A stretch of DNA of 60,991 bases from an uncultured Ruminococcus sp. (lineage in GTDB: Bacteria; Bacillota; Clostridia; Oscillospirales; Acutalibacteraceae): positions 1 to 60,991 of the forward strand of contig CADCOE010000037.1 of assembly GCA_902802985.1 (NCBI GenBank), written 5' to 3'. Shown here in pieces: positions 1-8,569 of this stretch. Position 1 is the first letter of the stretch; each line of letters begins with the position of its first letter. Under the pieces are notes generated by a model. That model was not told where the DNA came from, made no database searches, and saw only the letters and a list, made by a program, of their open reading frames with translations. A program made the position numbers and the translations under genes.

Positions 1-40
1 GCTCAGCTGATGTCATTTCTCTGAGTTCTGAAGTCTTCAT
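1..40 (-). CDS. rpmC: 50S ribosomal protein L29, N-terminal fragment
   Basis: Only the first 13 codons are in the window; they read [13 protein letters not shown], a typical L29 start. L29 binds 23S rRNA near the peptide exit tunnel. The ATG shares one base with the TAA stop of rplP (TAATG), so the two are translationally coupled, and the gene follows rplP as in nearly all bacterial S10 operons. The rest lies beyond the left edge. Confidence 0.9.
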   Translation of the reverse strand, partial: MKTSELREMTSAE

Positions 41-465
41 TATGCGTCAGCCTCCGTTTCTTCCTTAGTTACAAACTTTGTCTTGATCGGCAGCTTGTTG
101 GCAGCAAGACGAAGAGCTTCTCTTGCGGTTGCCTCGGGCACACCGCCAAGCTCGAACATTACTCTGCCGGGCTTAACAACTGCTACCCAGAATTCCGGTG
201 AACCTTTACCGGAACCCATACGGACTTCTGCGGGTTTTTTGGTGACAGGCTTGTCAGGGAAAATCTTGATCCATACCTTACCAAATCTTTTGCAGTAACG
301 TGTCATAGCAACACGGGCTGCTTCTATCTGATTGGCAGTGATCCAAGCGGGTTCCAAAGCCTGAATACCATACTCACCATAAGTTACCTTGTTGCCGCGG
401 AGTGCCTTACCGGTCATACGACCTCTGTGAACTCTGCGGTACTTTACTCTTTTAGGCATTAACAT
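40..465 (-). CDS. rplP: 50S ribosomal protein L16
   Basis: 141-residue protein of normal family length. It begins [17 protein letters not shown] and contains the conserved [17 protein letters not shown] segment, both diagnostic for L16, which sits at the base of the large-subunit central protuberance and helps shape the A-site tRNA pocket. It lies two bases downstream of the rpsC stop and overlaps the rpmC start by one base, so it depends on the upstream S10 promoter. Nothing unusual in the sequence. Confidence 0.98.
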   Translation of the reverse strand: MLMPKRVKYRRVHRGRMTGKALRGNKVTYGEYGIQALEPAWITANQIEAARVAMTRYCKRFGKVWIKIFPDKPVTKKPAEVRMGSGKGSPEFWVAVVKPGRVMFELGGVPEATAREALRLAANKLPIKTKFVTKEETEADA

Positions 466-467
466 AA

Positions 468-1133
468 TTATTTGCTGCCTCCTTCCTTACGAGGCTTGCG
501 GTTATCGTGGAGAACCTCACCTTTGTAAAGCCAAACTTTCACGCCGACGATACCATAGGTGGTAGCTGCCTCTGCAAAACCGTAATCAATGTCAGCTCTG
601 AGTGTCTGCAGCGGAATAGTACCCTCGTGGTACTGTTCGGATCTGGCGATTTCAGCGCCGCCAAGACGACCTGAGCACATAATTTTAATTCCTTTTGCGT
701 TGAACTTCATCGCACGGCCGATAGACTGTTTCATCGCACGGCGGAATGAAATTCTCTTTTCGAGCTGCTGAGCCACATTCTCAGCAACGAGCTGTGCATT
801 AATATCGGGGTTTTTTACCTCTACGATATTGATAGCAACCGGCTTGTTCAGCATTTTTTCACACTGCAGACGGAGCTTTTCGATTTCGCTGCCGCCCTTA
901 CCGATTACCATACCGGGTTTTGCACAGTGAATATGAATTCTTACCCTTGAAGCGTCACGCTCGATTTCGATCTTAGGAACGCCGGCAGGATAAAGCTGTT
1001 TTTTCAGAGTCTTACGGAGGTTGTAGTCCTCAACGAGTGTATCGCCGAAGTCTTTGTCACTTACAAACCAACGTGAGTCCCAATTTTTGATAACACCAAC
1101 ACGAAGACCGTGCGGATTTACTTTCTGGCCCAT
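468..1133 (-). CDS. rpsC: 30S ribosomal protein S3
   Basis: 221 residues, starting [20 protein letters not shown]. The KH RNA-binding segment shows the GKGG signature ([14 protein letters not shown], about residues 76-89). S3 sits at the mRNA entry tunnel of the 30S head and contributes to the ribosomal helicase activity. A GGAGG ribosome site precedes the ATG. It is the eighth gene of the S10 operon, 19 bases after rplV. The short lysine-rich tail is normal for Firmicutes. Confidence 0.98.
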   Translation of the reverse strand: MGQKVNPHGLRVGVIKNWDSRWFVSDKDFGDTLVEDYNLRKTLKKQLYPAGVPKIEIERDASRVRIHIHCAKPGMVIGKGGSEIEKLRLQCEKMLNKPVAINIVEVKNPDINAQLVAENVAQQLEKRISFRRAMKQSIGRAMKFNAKGIKIMCSGRLGGAEIARSEQYHEGTIPLQTLRADIDYGFAEAATTYGIVGVKVWLYKGEVLHDNRKPRKEGGSK

Positions 1134-1152
1134 TAGTTTACCTCCTCACCGA

Positions 1153-1488
1153 TTATTCTTTCTCTTTGAGCACAAGAGTAACGTGTGACGTTTTCTTGTC
1201 AATTCTGTATGCACGGCCCTGAGCTCTCGGACGAATTCTCTTGAGGATCGGACCCTGACCAACGTAGCATTCTGCCACATAAAGTCTGTTAACATCCATA
1301 TTATGATTGTTCTCTGCATTAGCCATTGCTGACTTGAGAAGCTTCTCTAAATCCTCACAAGCAGCCTTAGGGGTATGCTGGAGAACTGCCAATGCGTAAT
1401 CGCAAGGCTTGTTTCTGATAAGGTCGAGTACAATCTTGACCTTACGGGGAGAAATACGGGCGTATTTCAGTTCTGCCCTTGCTTCCAT
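1153..1488 (-). CDS. rplV: 50S ribosomal protein L22
   Basis: 111 residues beginning [20 protein letters not shown], the conserved L22 N-terminus. The C-terminal beta-hairpin region ([20 protein letters not shown]) is the part that lines the nascent-peptide exit tunnel, where macrolide-resistance changes are known in other bacteria; no insertion is seen here. It lies between rpsS and rpsC in the canonical order and has no promoter of its own that I can see. Confidence 0.98.
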   Translation of the reverse strand: MEARAELKYARISPRKVKIVLDLIRNKPCDYALAVLQHTPKAACEDLEKLLKSAMANAENNHNMDVNRLYVAECYVGQGPILKRIRPRAQGRAYRIDKKTSHVTLVLKEKE

Positions 1489-1511
1489 TGTTCATACACT
1501 CCTTTCGGCTA

Positions 1512-1784
1512 TCACTTTGATGTTTTGGAACCGGCGTGTCCCTTAAAGGTTCTGGTAGGTGCGAACTCGCCGAGCTTATGACCTACCATATCTTCTGTTA
1601 CATATACCGGTACGTGTTTGCGGCCGTCATGTACCGCAAATGTATGTCCTACGAAATCCGGGAAAATAGTAGAAGATCTGCTCCAGGTTTTGAGAATCTT
1701 CTTTTCACCGGCTTCGTTCATCTGCTGGACTCTCTTAAGCAGCACAGGCTGTACATAAGGGCCCTTTTTAATGCTTCTGCTCAT
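1512..1784 (-). CDS. rpsS: 30S ribosomal protein S19
   Basis: 90 residues starting [19 protein letters not shown], with the conserved [23 protein letters not shown] region split across the protein's middle. S19 binds 16S rRNA in the 30S head with S13. An AAAGGAG ribosome site precedes the start codon. It is 27 bases downstream of rplB in the S10 operon. Confidence 0.98.
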   Translation of the reverse strand: MSRSIKKGPYVQPVLLKRVQQMNEAGEKKILKTWSRSSTIFPDFVGHTFAVHDGRKHVPVYVTEDMVGHKLGEFAPTRTFKGHAGSKTSK

Positions 1785-1811
1785 AATACAAAGCTCCTTT
1801 CTGTATGCCTA

Positions 1812-2642
1812 TTACTTACCGTTTCTACGCTTAATGATAAGCTTGTTGGAACGTGTGTTCTTTCTGGTCTTGTAACCCAGTGCAGGCTTACCCCAGGGGG
1901 TAACAGGTCCGGGACGGCCAACGGGGGATTTACCCTCACCACCGCCGTGCGGGTGGTCATTCGGGTTCATAACAGAACCTCTGACGGTCGGTCTCCAGCC
2001 CATATGACGTTTACGGCCTGCTTTACCGATCTTCACGTTTTCGTGGTCGATATTGCCTACTTGACCGATTGTTGCCATACAATTTTCAGGAACATTTCTC
2101 AGTTCTCCCGAAGGAAGTCTGAGCAGTGCAAGATGGTTTTCCTTTGCCATCAGCTGAGCCATATTGCCGGCGCTTCTTGCCAGCTGAGCACCCTTACCGG
2201 GATAAAGCTCAATGTTGTGGATAAAGGTACCTACGGGGATATTGACCAGCGGCAAAGCATTACCGGGCTTAATATCTGCGTTAGGACCTGCAACGACTGT
2301 GTCGCCTACTTTCAGACCTACCGGAGCGGTGATATAGCTTTTGGTACCGTCTGTATATTCAATCAAAGCGATGTGAGCCGAACGGTTCGGATCATACTCG
2401 ATTGTTTTAACGGTTGCTTCCACGTCAAACTTCTGACGCTTAAAGTCAATGAGTCTGTACTTGTTACGATTGCCGCCGCCTCTGTGACGAACGGTAATTC
2501 TGCCGTAGCTGTTACGGCCTGATTTTTTGTTGAGCGGAGCAAGAAGGCTCTTCTCCGGTGCAACTTTAGAAAGAACCGAGTAATCGGTAACAGACATATT
2601 ACGTCTTGCCGGACTGGTCGGTTTATAATTCTTGATTGCCAT
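1812..2642 (-). CDS. rplB: 50S ribosomal protein L2
   Basis: 276 residues, the normal size of bacterial L2. It starts [20 protein letters not shown] and carries the [17 protein letters not shown] segment and the C-terminal [20 protein letters not shown] region containing the histidine implicated in peptidyl transfer and subunit association. A 328-codon open frame on the opposite strand is a composition artefact of this GC-rich, highly biased gene. Confidence 0.98.
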   Translation of the reverse strand: MAIKNYKPTSPARRNMSVTDYSVLSKVAPEKSLLAPLNKKSGRNSYGRITVRHRGGGNRNKYRLIDFKRQKFDVEATVKTIEYDPNRSAHIALIEYTDGTKSYITAPVGLKVGDTVVAGPNADIKPGNALPLVNIPVGTFIHNIELYPGKGAQLARSAGNMAQLMAKENHLALLRLPSGELRNVPENCMATIGQVGNIDHENVKIGKAGRKRHMGWRPTVRGSVMNPNDHPHGGGEGKSPVGRPGPVTPWGKPALGYKTRKNTRSNKLIIKRRNGK

Positions 2643-2720
2643 TTATTTCACTCTCCTCATGATGGCTTTGCGGAGAACGGCAAATTCTCCATTCATTCTG
2701 CCTGTTTCTTTGTGACAGGC

Positions 2721-3014
2721 TTACATCATGCCTTCAAAGAACTCGATTGTTTTGCTGTCCTCCGTAAGAGAAACATAAGCCTTTTTCCATGAAGGAGTAT
2801 AGCCCTGTGTTCTGCCCTGACGGCGAAGACGACCTCTTACGCTGACTGTGTTGACCTTAGCGACTTTAACGCCGAAGATTTCTTCTACAGCCTGAGCGAT
2901 CTGAATCTTTGTTGCCTTTTTAGCAACCTTGAAGGTATATTTCTTTTCTGTTGCAACGCCTGCCATGCTCTTTTCTGTGATGATAGGCTTTACGATAATG
3001 TCACGAGCTGTCAT
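2721..3014 (-). CDS. rplW: 50S ribosomal protein L23
   Basis: 97 residues beginning MTARDIIVKPIITEKSM, the L23 signature. L23 sits at the tunnel exit and is the docking point for trigger factor and SRP. The ATG overlaps the rplD stop in an ATGA arrangement, giving translational coupling. A 78-base gap follows before rplB. Confidence 0.97.
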   Translation of the reverse strand: MTARDIIVKPIITEKSMAGVATEKKYTFKVAKKATKIQIAQAVEEIFGVKVAKVNTVSVRGRLRRQGRTQGYTPSWKKAYVSLTEDSKTIEFFEGMM

Positions 3015-3634
3015 GCGTATACCTCCTCGATTTTGCTGATTGCATCCTTGACGATCACGAGCTTATCAGCATTGATAATGTCATAAACATTAACGGTGTT
3101 GACCTGAGCTGTTTTAACGCCGGGAATATTTCTTGCCGAGTTGATGATTTTCTTGTCCACCTCGGGAAGAACGATGAGCGCTTTTTTATCTGCGCCGATC
3201 GCCTTGAGCATTTCGGCGATCGTTTTGGTTTTATATTCGTCAAGTGTTACCTTGTCGAGAACAACAAGCTGGTTATCCTTGAGCTTGCTGGAGAAAGCGG
3301 ACTTCATAGCAAGTCTTTTTACTTTCTTATTTACAGTAAATCTGTAGCTTCTGGGCTTGGGAGCAAAAACGACACCGCCGTGTGTCCACTGCGGAGCTCT
3401 GGTCGAGCCTTGTCTTGCGTGGCCTGTGCCCTTCTGTTTCCAGGGTTTTCTGCCGCCGCCTCTTACCTCTGCACGGGTAAGAGCAGACTGTGTGCCCTGA
3501 CGGTTATTAGCGAGATAGTTAACTACCATCTGGTGCATAACCACTGTATTGGGTTCTATTGCGAAAATAGCATCAGAAAGTTCAGCTTCGCCGACCTTTT
3601 TGCCTGCCATATCAAGAACTTCTATATTAGGCAT
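3011..3634 (-). CDS. rplD: 50S ribosomal protein L4
   Basis: 207 residues. The extended loop that reaches the exit tunnel is visible (RGGGRKPWKQKGTGHARQGS, about residues 59-78), followed by WTHGGVVFAPKPRSY. In Escherichia coli L4 also represses its own operon by binding the S10 leader. Whether that occurs here is unknown, but this operon also has a long leader with terminator-like hairpins. Stop overlaps the rplW start by four bases. Confidence 0.98.
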   Translation of the reverse strand: MPNIEVLDMAGKKVGEAELSDAIFAIEPNTVVMHQMVVNYLANNRQGTQSALTRAEVRGGGRKPWKQKGTGHARQGSTRAPQWTHGGVVFAPKPRSYRFTVNKKVKRLAMKSAFSSKLKDNQLVVLDKVTLDEYKTKTIAEMLKAIGADKKALIVLPEVDKKIINSARNIPGVKTAQVNTVNVYDIINADKLVIVKDAISKIEEVYA

Positions 3635-3651
3635 TGAAATTCCTCCTTCCC

Positions 3652-4347
3652 TTACGCCTTAACGCTGTCACGGATTACGACGATACCGCCGTTCGGACCC
3701 GGGATAGCACCTTTGATTGCGATAAGGTTGTTTTCAGCGTCGATCTTTACAACGGTGAGGTTCTGAACTGTTACTCTCTCGGCACCGAGATGACCTGCCA
3801 TTTTCTTACCCTTCCATACTCTGGACGGAGTAGAGCAGGCGCCCATTGAACCGCCGTGACGGGCAACCGGACCTGAACCGTGGCTTTCTTTCAGACGCTG
3901 GAAGTTCCAACGCTTGATAACGCCGGCATATCCCTTACCTTTGCTCTTGCCTGTAACGTCGATTTTGTCGCCTTCAGCAAAAGTGTCAGCCTTGATGATG
4001 TCGCCGACTTTGTAAGCATCGAGATTTTCTACTCTGAATTCACGAAGTGTGCTCTTAGGAGCGACATCGGCCTTTTTAAAGTGACCGAGCATCGGCTTGG
4101 TGATGTTAACAGGATCATTTTTAAACTTGTCGCTGCGAACTCTTTTGCCTTTGCCTGTGCCGTTCTGGACCTTGAGCTTAATATCGCCGTAGCCCATCTG
4201 AACTGCTTCGTAACCGTCATTTTCCACTGTTTTGATCTGGCTTACCACACAGGGACCAGCCTCAACAACAGTAACAGGGAGAACGTTTCCCTTTGCATCG
4301 AAGATCTGTGTCATACCGATCTTTTTACCGATGATTGCCTTTTGCAT
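3652..4347 (-). CDS. rplC: 50S ribosomal protein L3
   Basis: 231 residues starting [17 protein letters not shown], the L3 hallmark, with the central extension [20 protein letters not shown] that approaches the peptidyl-transferase centre. L3 nucleates 50S assembly on 23S rRNA. A GGAGGAAAA ribosome site precedes the ATG. It lies 17 bases upstream of rplD and 71 bases downstream of rpsJ. Confidence 0.98.
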   Translation of the reverse strand: MQKAIIGKKIGMTQIFDAKGNVLPVTVVEAGPCVVSQIKTVENDGYEAVQMGYGDIKLKVQNGTGKGKRVRSDKFKNDPVNITKPMLGHFKKADVAPKSTLREFRVENLDAYKVGDIIKADTFAEGDKIDVTGKSKGKGYAGVIKRWNFQRLKESHGSGPVARHGGSMGACSTPSRVWKGKKMAGHLGAERVTVQNLTVVKIDAENNLIAIKGAIPGPNGGIVVIRDSVKA

Positions 4348-4418
4348 TGTATTTTCCTCCTTGATAGGTTATTGGTCGGCGTTTCACCGACATGACCCCG
4401 GCTGCTTGTAGGTTAAAA

Positions 4419-4730
4419 TCAGAGTTTAATCTCTATTTCAACACCGGCAGGGAGTTCGAGTCCTGTAAGAGCTTCCACAGTTTTGTTGGAAGGTCTGAGG
4501 ATGTCGATAAGTCTTTTGTGAGTTCTTGTTTCAAACTGCTCACGGCTGTCCTTGTACTTATGAACAGCACGAAGAATAGTAACAACCTGCTTTTCTGTAG
4601 GGAGCGGCACGGGACCCGAAACACGAGCACCTGTACGCTTTGCTGTTGCTACGATTTTCTCAGCAGACTGATCAACCAGCTGGTGATCGTAACCCTTAAT
4701 TCTTATCCTTATTTTTTCCTTGACTGCCAC
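4419..4730 (-). CDS. rpsJ: 30S ribosomal protein S10 (NusE)
   Basis: 103 residues beginning [20 protein letters not shown], typical of S10. The chosen start is GTG at 4730, with AAGGAGGCG seven bases upstream; no in-frame ATG fits the family alignment. S10 works in the 30S head and also as the transcription antitermination factor NusE with NusB. It is the first gene of the operon, preceded by a leader of about 300 bases that carries two terminator-like hairpins. Confidence 0.98.
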   Translation of the reverse strand: MAVKEKIRIRIKGYDHQLVDQSAEKIVATAKRTGARVSGPVPLPTEKQVVTILRAVHKYKDSREQFETRTHKRLIDILRPSNKTVEALTGLELPAGVEIEIKL

Positions 4731-4810
4731 GGTAAATCGCCTCCTTATTGTAGTTGGCGGGCGTTTTCATTTCCTTTCCACCCTACCGGGTGTTTCCTGC
4801 GTGTCTATTG

Positions 4811-4842
4811 AAAAACCGGATTTGCATTGATGCACAATCCGG
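4811..4842 (-). terminator. Terminator-like hairpin in the S10 leader
   Basis: On the minus strand a stem CCGGATT/AATCCGG encloses a further GCA/TGC pairing and is followed by a run of T. It lies downstream of the predicted S10 promoter and about 80 bases before rpsJ, so it would act as an attenuator in the leader rather than as the end of a gene. Confidence 0.6.
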
Positions 4843-4974
4843 GTCAAGGTTATGAAAAGGTCTGAGCAAATGGGCACAGTCCGGCAGCAACTCTTATAAA
4901 GCCGCACTAATGCTTTACACTACACTCAATCAATATATTCTTTCGCCCGGTTTAAAATCGGACATACTCCGCGG

Positions 4975-4995
4975 AAAAACCGACCCTACCGGTCG
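4975..4995 (-). terminator. Short upstream terminator-like hairpin in the S10 leader
   Basis: Minus-strand stem CGACC/GGTCG with a five-base GGTAG loop, followed by G and five T. It is weaker than the hairpin at 4811-4842 but lies in the same leader, about 40 bases after the predicted transcription start. Confidence 0.4.
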
Positions 4996-5039
4996 CAACC
5001 TCCCGCATCATCGCATATCTGTCGCAGTCACGCTCTATT

Positions 5040-5068
5040 ATAATACCATAGAGTCCCTGTTTTTGCAA
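5040..5068 (-). promoter_or_regulatory. Predicted S10 operon promoter
   Basis: Minus strand TTGCAA and TATTAT separated by exactly 17 bases (TATAAT lies three bases further on). The start would fall near 5033, giving a leader of about 300 bases to rpsJ. The remaining DNA from 5069 to 5262, up to the aroB stop, is AT-rich and shows nothing I can name. Confidence 0.6.
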
Positions 5069-5262
5069 GTTTTTTCTTTGTTAATTATAGTAGAATTTAT
5101 CATCAATTTTTTGTATAAAATGCTGCTTTATTTTCATGAATTGCCCATATCGTGACAGAAAAATTCGTTTTTATCACGGCAGTTTTTTCGTTATTTTATA
5201 CAAATGAAATCCGGTTTTTCTTACGCTGTTTTTCCTGTGCAGACAGCAAAAATACGAAAGTA

Positions 5263-6315
5263 TCATCCTATTCCGAAAAATTCGCCAAAATCAGCAGTGT
5301 CAATTTTATGAATATAACACTCGCCGATATTTTTGAGGAAAACAAACTGAACGCTTTTGCCGGTGCTTTTTTTATCTCCTCTGGTAGCCGCCGCAATATC
5401 TGCCAGTTCAAACGCCGCATCTGTCGGCAAGTGATATTTTTCCAGCAGCTTTTCCAGCCGCCGTGCTGTTCCCTGCTCTGTCAGACCTTTTTTCTCGGTA
5501 ATGCGTGTCAGAATGGCGGCTCCTGCCGATACCGCTTCCCCGTGAGTCAAGCCTGTATAATGGGTCAGTTTTTCAAGAGCGTGACCAAAAGTATGTCCAA
5601 AATTAAGAATAGCACGTTCTCCTGTATCACGTTCATCATTTTCTACGACATTTCGTTTAATGGATACACATTCATAGATCACATCGTCAATAAAATCCCG
5701 AGCATTTTCCTTTTCCAACCGCTCAAACAAGCAGCGATCTCTGATACATCCGTACTTAATGACCTCTCCCAGACCGTCGGTATAGAATTTTTCCGGAAGC
5801 GTATGAAGGGTTTCGGGGTCGATCAGTACCAAAACAGGCTGCCAGAAAGCTCCCACCAGATTTTTTCCGGAGGCAAGGTCCACCCCTGTTTTGCCGCCGA
5901 CAGAAGAGTCCACCTGTGAAAGAAGGCTGGTTGGTATCTGCACAAAATCGATCCCACGCAGATAGCTTGCGGCTGCAAAGCCTGCCATATCGCCCGTTAC
6001 GCCGCCGCCGAGCGCCACAACAATGTCTGTTCTGGTAATATTATGTTCAAAAAAATGCAGATACATTTTTTCGATGGTCGCAAGACGCTTCGCACTTTCG
6101 CCGGCTTGAAAAGTAAAGAGCGACACCTCAAAACCGTTTGCGGCAAGAGATTTCATCACGCTTTCCGCATACAGCGGTGCAACATTGCTGTCACTGACCA
6201 CCACCGCACGAATAGCCTTGGTCAGTGGTCGGATATATTCGCCGGCCTGCGGCAGAATATTGTGTTGGATAAGAATATCATAAGGTCTGCCTGTTTTCAC
6301 TTTCACTGTTTTCAT
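5263..6315 (-). CDS. aroB: 3-dehydroquinate synthase
   Basis: 350 residues. Cyclises DAHP to 3-dehydroquinate, the second step of the shikimate pathway, with NAD and a divalent metal. The sequence shows the glycine-rich NAD region (ALGGGVTGDMAGFAAA, about residues 100-115), the VGGKTGVD motif and the metal-binding HTFGHALE motif. The ATG overlaps the tyrA stop in an ATGA unit, so it is coupled to tyrA. It is the last gene of the aromatic block; no convincing terminator follows it before the S10 promoter. Confidence 0.96.
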   Translation of the reverse strand: MKTVKVKTGRPYDILIQHNILPQAGEYIRPLTKAIRAVVVSDSNVAPLYAESVMKSLAANGFEVSLFTFQAGESAKRLATIEKMYLHFFEHNITRTDIVVALGGGVTGDMAGFAAASYLRGIDFVQIPTSLLSQVDSSVGGKTGVDLASGKNLVGAFWQPVLVLIDPETLHTLPEKFYTDGLGEVIKYGCIRDRCLFERLEKENARDFIDDVIYECVSIKRNVVENDERDTGERAILNFGHTFGHALEKLTHYTGLTHGEAVSAGAAILTRITEKKGLTEQGTARRLEKLLEKYHLPTDAAFELADIAAATRGDKKSTGKSVQFVFLKNIGECYIHKIDTADFGEFFGIG

Positions 6316-7142
6316 TCTCCCAGTGCCTCCTTTATGAGCTTTCCCCGATGCAGAATAGCGGCAAGCTCTTCTCTGTTTCCATTGCGGATACCTTCTTTAA
6401 TTTCGTTCAGGTCAGCGATCAATGTATCGATTTCGCTGATCAAGGGCTGTTGATTTTCGATAAACAGCTCCGACCACAGTTCCGCATTAATGTTTGCCAC
6501 ACGTGACACATCACGGTAGCTGCCTCCCGAAAATCCCTTATGCTTCACGCAGGCAGGGCTGAAAACATAGGCACAAGCGATCACGTGGGGCAGTTGGGAG
6601 GTAAAAGCGATCATCTTATCGTGTTCCTCAGGGGAAGCATAAACCACTGTTCCGAAGCCAATTTTTTTAGCAAGCGATGCAATTTTTTCAACGGCATTAT
6701 GAGGAGCATCACACGGCACGATAATCGCATTTGCTCCCTGAAACAGGTCAGCATCCGACACATCAAAACCATTTTGTGCTTTGCCTGCCATCGGATGAAA
6801 TCCCACAAAGGCAAAACCGTGTTGTTTGGCGATCTGCGACAGTCGGGGACATATTTGAGATTTGATGCCCGATGTATCAATAACAATACAGTTTCGATTA
6901 ATTTTATCCGCATTTTCGCTGACAAATCTGACAGCGGCGTCGGGATACATTCCCAGCACCAGAATATCTGCTTTTTGAAGAGTATCATTGCTGCCGATCT
7001 CATCAATAGCACCACACTCCATCGCCTTTTGCAGCGGAAGCGGACTTCGGTTCATTCCGTAAATGTAGCAGTCTGTATATTTTTTGATTGCCTTGGCCAT
7101 AGAGCCGCCGATAATTCCCAATCCTGCCACTACAACATTCAT
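6312..7142 (-). CDS. tyrA: Prephenate dehydrogenase
   Basis: 276 residues from ATG 7142, chosen because AGGGAGGAA lies just upstream and MNVVVAGLGIIGGSMAKAI is the natural start of the NAD-binding fold; the open frame extends further upstream without a ribosome site. Oxidatively decarboxylates prephenate to 4-hydroxyphenylpyruvate for tyrosine. GxGxxG is at about residues 7-12 and GFHPMAGKAQNG carries the conserved His and Pro. No C-terminal ACT domain is present, so tyrosine feedback is not obvious in this protein. Overlaps aroB by four bases. Confidence 0.93.
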   Translation of the reverse strand: MNVVVAGLGIIGGSMAKAIKKYTDCYIYGMNRSPLPLQKAMECGAIDEIGSNDTLQKADILVLGMYPDAAVRFVSENADKINRNCIVIDTSGIKSQICPRLSQIAKQHGFAFVGFHPMAGKAQNGFDVSDADLFQGANAIIVPCDAPHNAVEKIASLAKKIGFGTVVYASPEEHDKMIAFTSQLPHVIACAYVFSPACVKHKGFSGGSYRDVSRVANINAELWSELFIENQQPLISEIDTLIADLNEIKEGIRNGNREELAAILHRGKLIKEALGE

Positions 7143-7279
7143 CACTAATTCCTCCCTACCATATTCCATTTTGAGGATGATCCGGCCGCAGGGCTTTGCC
7201 CCGCTGACCACCCCGCAAGCCTTTTGCAAAAGACTTGACTGAAAACCTTAACACGGTATGCTTCCGCTTTTACCGCAAA

Positions 7280-8296
7280 TCAAACAATCTCATCATAAGC
7301 TTTTTTCAAAGCAAACACTTTACGGGCAACCGTATCAAACTGATCCGGCGTCAATGACTGAGCGCCATCAGAGAGCGCGTGTTTCGGATCATTATGTACT
7401 TCAATCATCAATCCGTCTGCCCCTGCCGCAACCGCTGCCAGTGACATCTGTTCTACCAGCCACGATTTACCGGTTGCGTGACTCGGATCAACGATAACAG
7501 GAAGATGGGACAATTTCTTAATGATCGGCACTGCGGAAAGATCCAGTGTATTTCTGGTAGCGGTTTCGTAAGTTCTGATGCCGCGCTCGCAAAGAATGAC
7601 CTTATTATTGCCGCCTGCCATAATATATTCCGCACTCATCAGCCATTCTTCGATGGTGCTGGCAAGACCTCTCTTCAGCAGGATAGGCTTATCAATTTTT
7701 CCCAGTTCTTTCAGCAGTTCAAAGTTTTGCATATTTCTTGCCCCGACCTGAATGATGTCTACACTCTCGAACATATCAATATGGGACGCTCTCATAATTT
7801 CGGTAACAATAGGCAAACCGGTAACCTTTCTGGCTCCTTTGAGCAGATCCAGTCCTTCTGCTTTCAGTCCCTGGAACGAGTACGGTGATGTTCTTGGTTT
7901 AAACGCTCCTCCTCTGAGGAAGGCAGCTCCTGCCTCTTTCACACGCCGTGCCACATAATTGATTTGTTCTTCGGTTTCAACGGAGCACGGACCTGCCATA
8001 ATACATAAGCTGCCGTCGCCGATTTTCTGACCTGTGGGCAGTTCGATCACCGTATTGTCGGGATGAAATTTACGGTTTGCCTTTTTGTATGGTTCCTGCA
8101 CACGCTTGACGCTCTCCACGACATCCTGTGCATTCACCCAGTCCTCATCCAGCTGAGTGGTATCACCGATCAATCCTATCACAGTGGACTCCACACCGAC
8201 CCACATATTAACCGTCAGCCCGAAATCCTCTTCCAGCACAGTTTTAAAAAGTGTAATTTGTTCTTTGGTTGCATTTGGTTTCAGTACAATGATCAT
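7280..8296 (-). CDS. aroF: 3-deoxy-7-phosphoheptulonate (DAHP) synthase, AroF type
   Basis: 338 residues. Condenses phosphoenolpyruvate with erythrose-4-phosphate, the committed step of aromatic biosynthesis. An N-terminal domain of about 70 residues (MIIVLKPNATKEQ) resembles the ferredoxin-like regulatory domain of Thermotoga-type enzymes. The catalytic barrel follows, with MAGPCSVE, RGGAFKPRTSPYSFQG and VDPSHATG motifs. A GGGAGGAT ribosome site precedes ATG 8296. Immediately upstream are a Phe/Tyr-rich leader ORF and an intrinsic terminator, so expression is likely set by aminoacyl-tRNA-dependent attenuation. The 137-base gap to tyrA holds a GC-rich segment possibly related to the dispersed repeat at 24683. 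Confidence 0.96.
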   Translation of the reverse strand: MIIVLKPNATKEQITLFKTVLEEDFGLTVNMWVGVESTVIGLIGDTTQLDEDWVNAQDVVESVKRVQEPYKKANRKFHPDNTVIELPTGQKIGDGSLCIMAGPCSVETEEQINYVARRVKEAGAAFLRGGAFKPRTSPYSFQGLKAEGLDLLKGARKVTGLPIVTEIMRASHIDMFESVDIIQVGARNMQNFELLKELGKIDKPILLKRGLASTIEEWLMSAEYIMAGGNNKVILCERGIRTYETATRNTLDLSAVPIIKKLSHLPVIVDPSHATGKSWLVEQMSLAAVAAGADGLMIEVHNDPKHALSDGAQSLTPDQFDTVARKVFALKKAYDEIV

Positions 8297-8330
8297 TTTA
8301 TGATCCTCCCGTTAACATTACAATTAAATC

Positions 8331-8364
8331 TATAAAAATAACGGACTCCCTGCGGAATCCGTTA
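8331..8364 (-). terminator. Intrinsic terminator of the aroF attenuator
   Basis: Minus-strand stem TAACGGA/TCCGTTA, extended by CC/GG across a GCAG loop and followed by ATTTTT. It lies between the leader ORF and aroF, 34 bases before the aroF start. Its 5' arm (CGGATTCCGC) can alternatively pair with GCGG and TCCG at the end of the leader ORF (8418-8429). Confidence 0.8.
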
Positions 8365-8413
8365 CAATTAACCGTACAACATCTTTCAGTTATCACTCAT
8401 CGTCAATGGTCAA

Positions 8414-8518
8414 TTATCGGAATAACCGCTTTTGGGTGCACAAATGACTGCTCCATACAAAATAAAAGTATGAAGTAAAAAAGTATTCATTAAATCGTGC
8501 ATCTAATCTTTTTTTCAT
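8414..8518 (-). CDS. aroF leader peptide rich in Phe, Tyr and Trp
   Basis: A 34-codon ORF reading MKKRLDARFNEYFFTSYFYF, then VWSSHLCTQKRLFR and TAA. Codons 12-22 hold Y, F, F, Y, F, Y, F and W, eight aromatics in eleven codons. A good ribosome site (AGGAAAGGAA) lies eight bases before the ATG. The ORF ends 50 bases before an intrinsic terminator and 118 bases before aroF, whose product begins aromatic amino acid synthesis. This is the architecture of a trp/phe-type attenuator: a ribosome stalled in the aromatic run leaves 8418-8429 free to pair with the terminator's 5' arm. The peptide itself probably has no function beyond being translated. Inference from sequence, not shown experimentally. 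Confidence 0.85.
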   Translation of the reverse strand: MKKRLDARFNEYFFTSYFYFVWSSHLCTQKRLFR

Positions 8519-8539
8519 TACGGTAATTCCTTTCCTGCT

Positions 8540-8569
8540 AAAATAGAATTATGGAATAAGAACAGACAA
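8540..8569 (-). promoter_or_regulatory. Predicted promoter for the aroF leader
   Basis: Minus strand TTGTCT, an 18-base spacer, then TATTTT. The start would fall a few bases before the leader peptide's ribosome site. The -10 and -35 overlap the 3' end of the DUF3592 gene and its stop. Confidence 0.45.

Noticed and set aside
1536..2522. 328-codon open frame on the plus strand opposite rplB and rpsS
   Set aside because: It is fully antisense to two certain ribosomal protein genes, has no ribosome site or family resemblance, and arises from their codon bias.
4811..4842. Hairpin as the terminator of the aroB transcript only
   Set aside because: A well-spaced promoter for rpsJ lies between aroB and the hairpin, so it must also lie in the S10 leader; it may do both.
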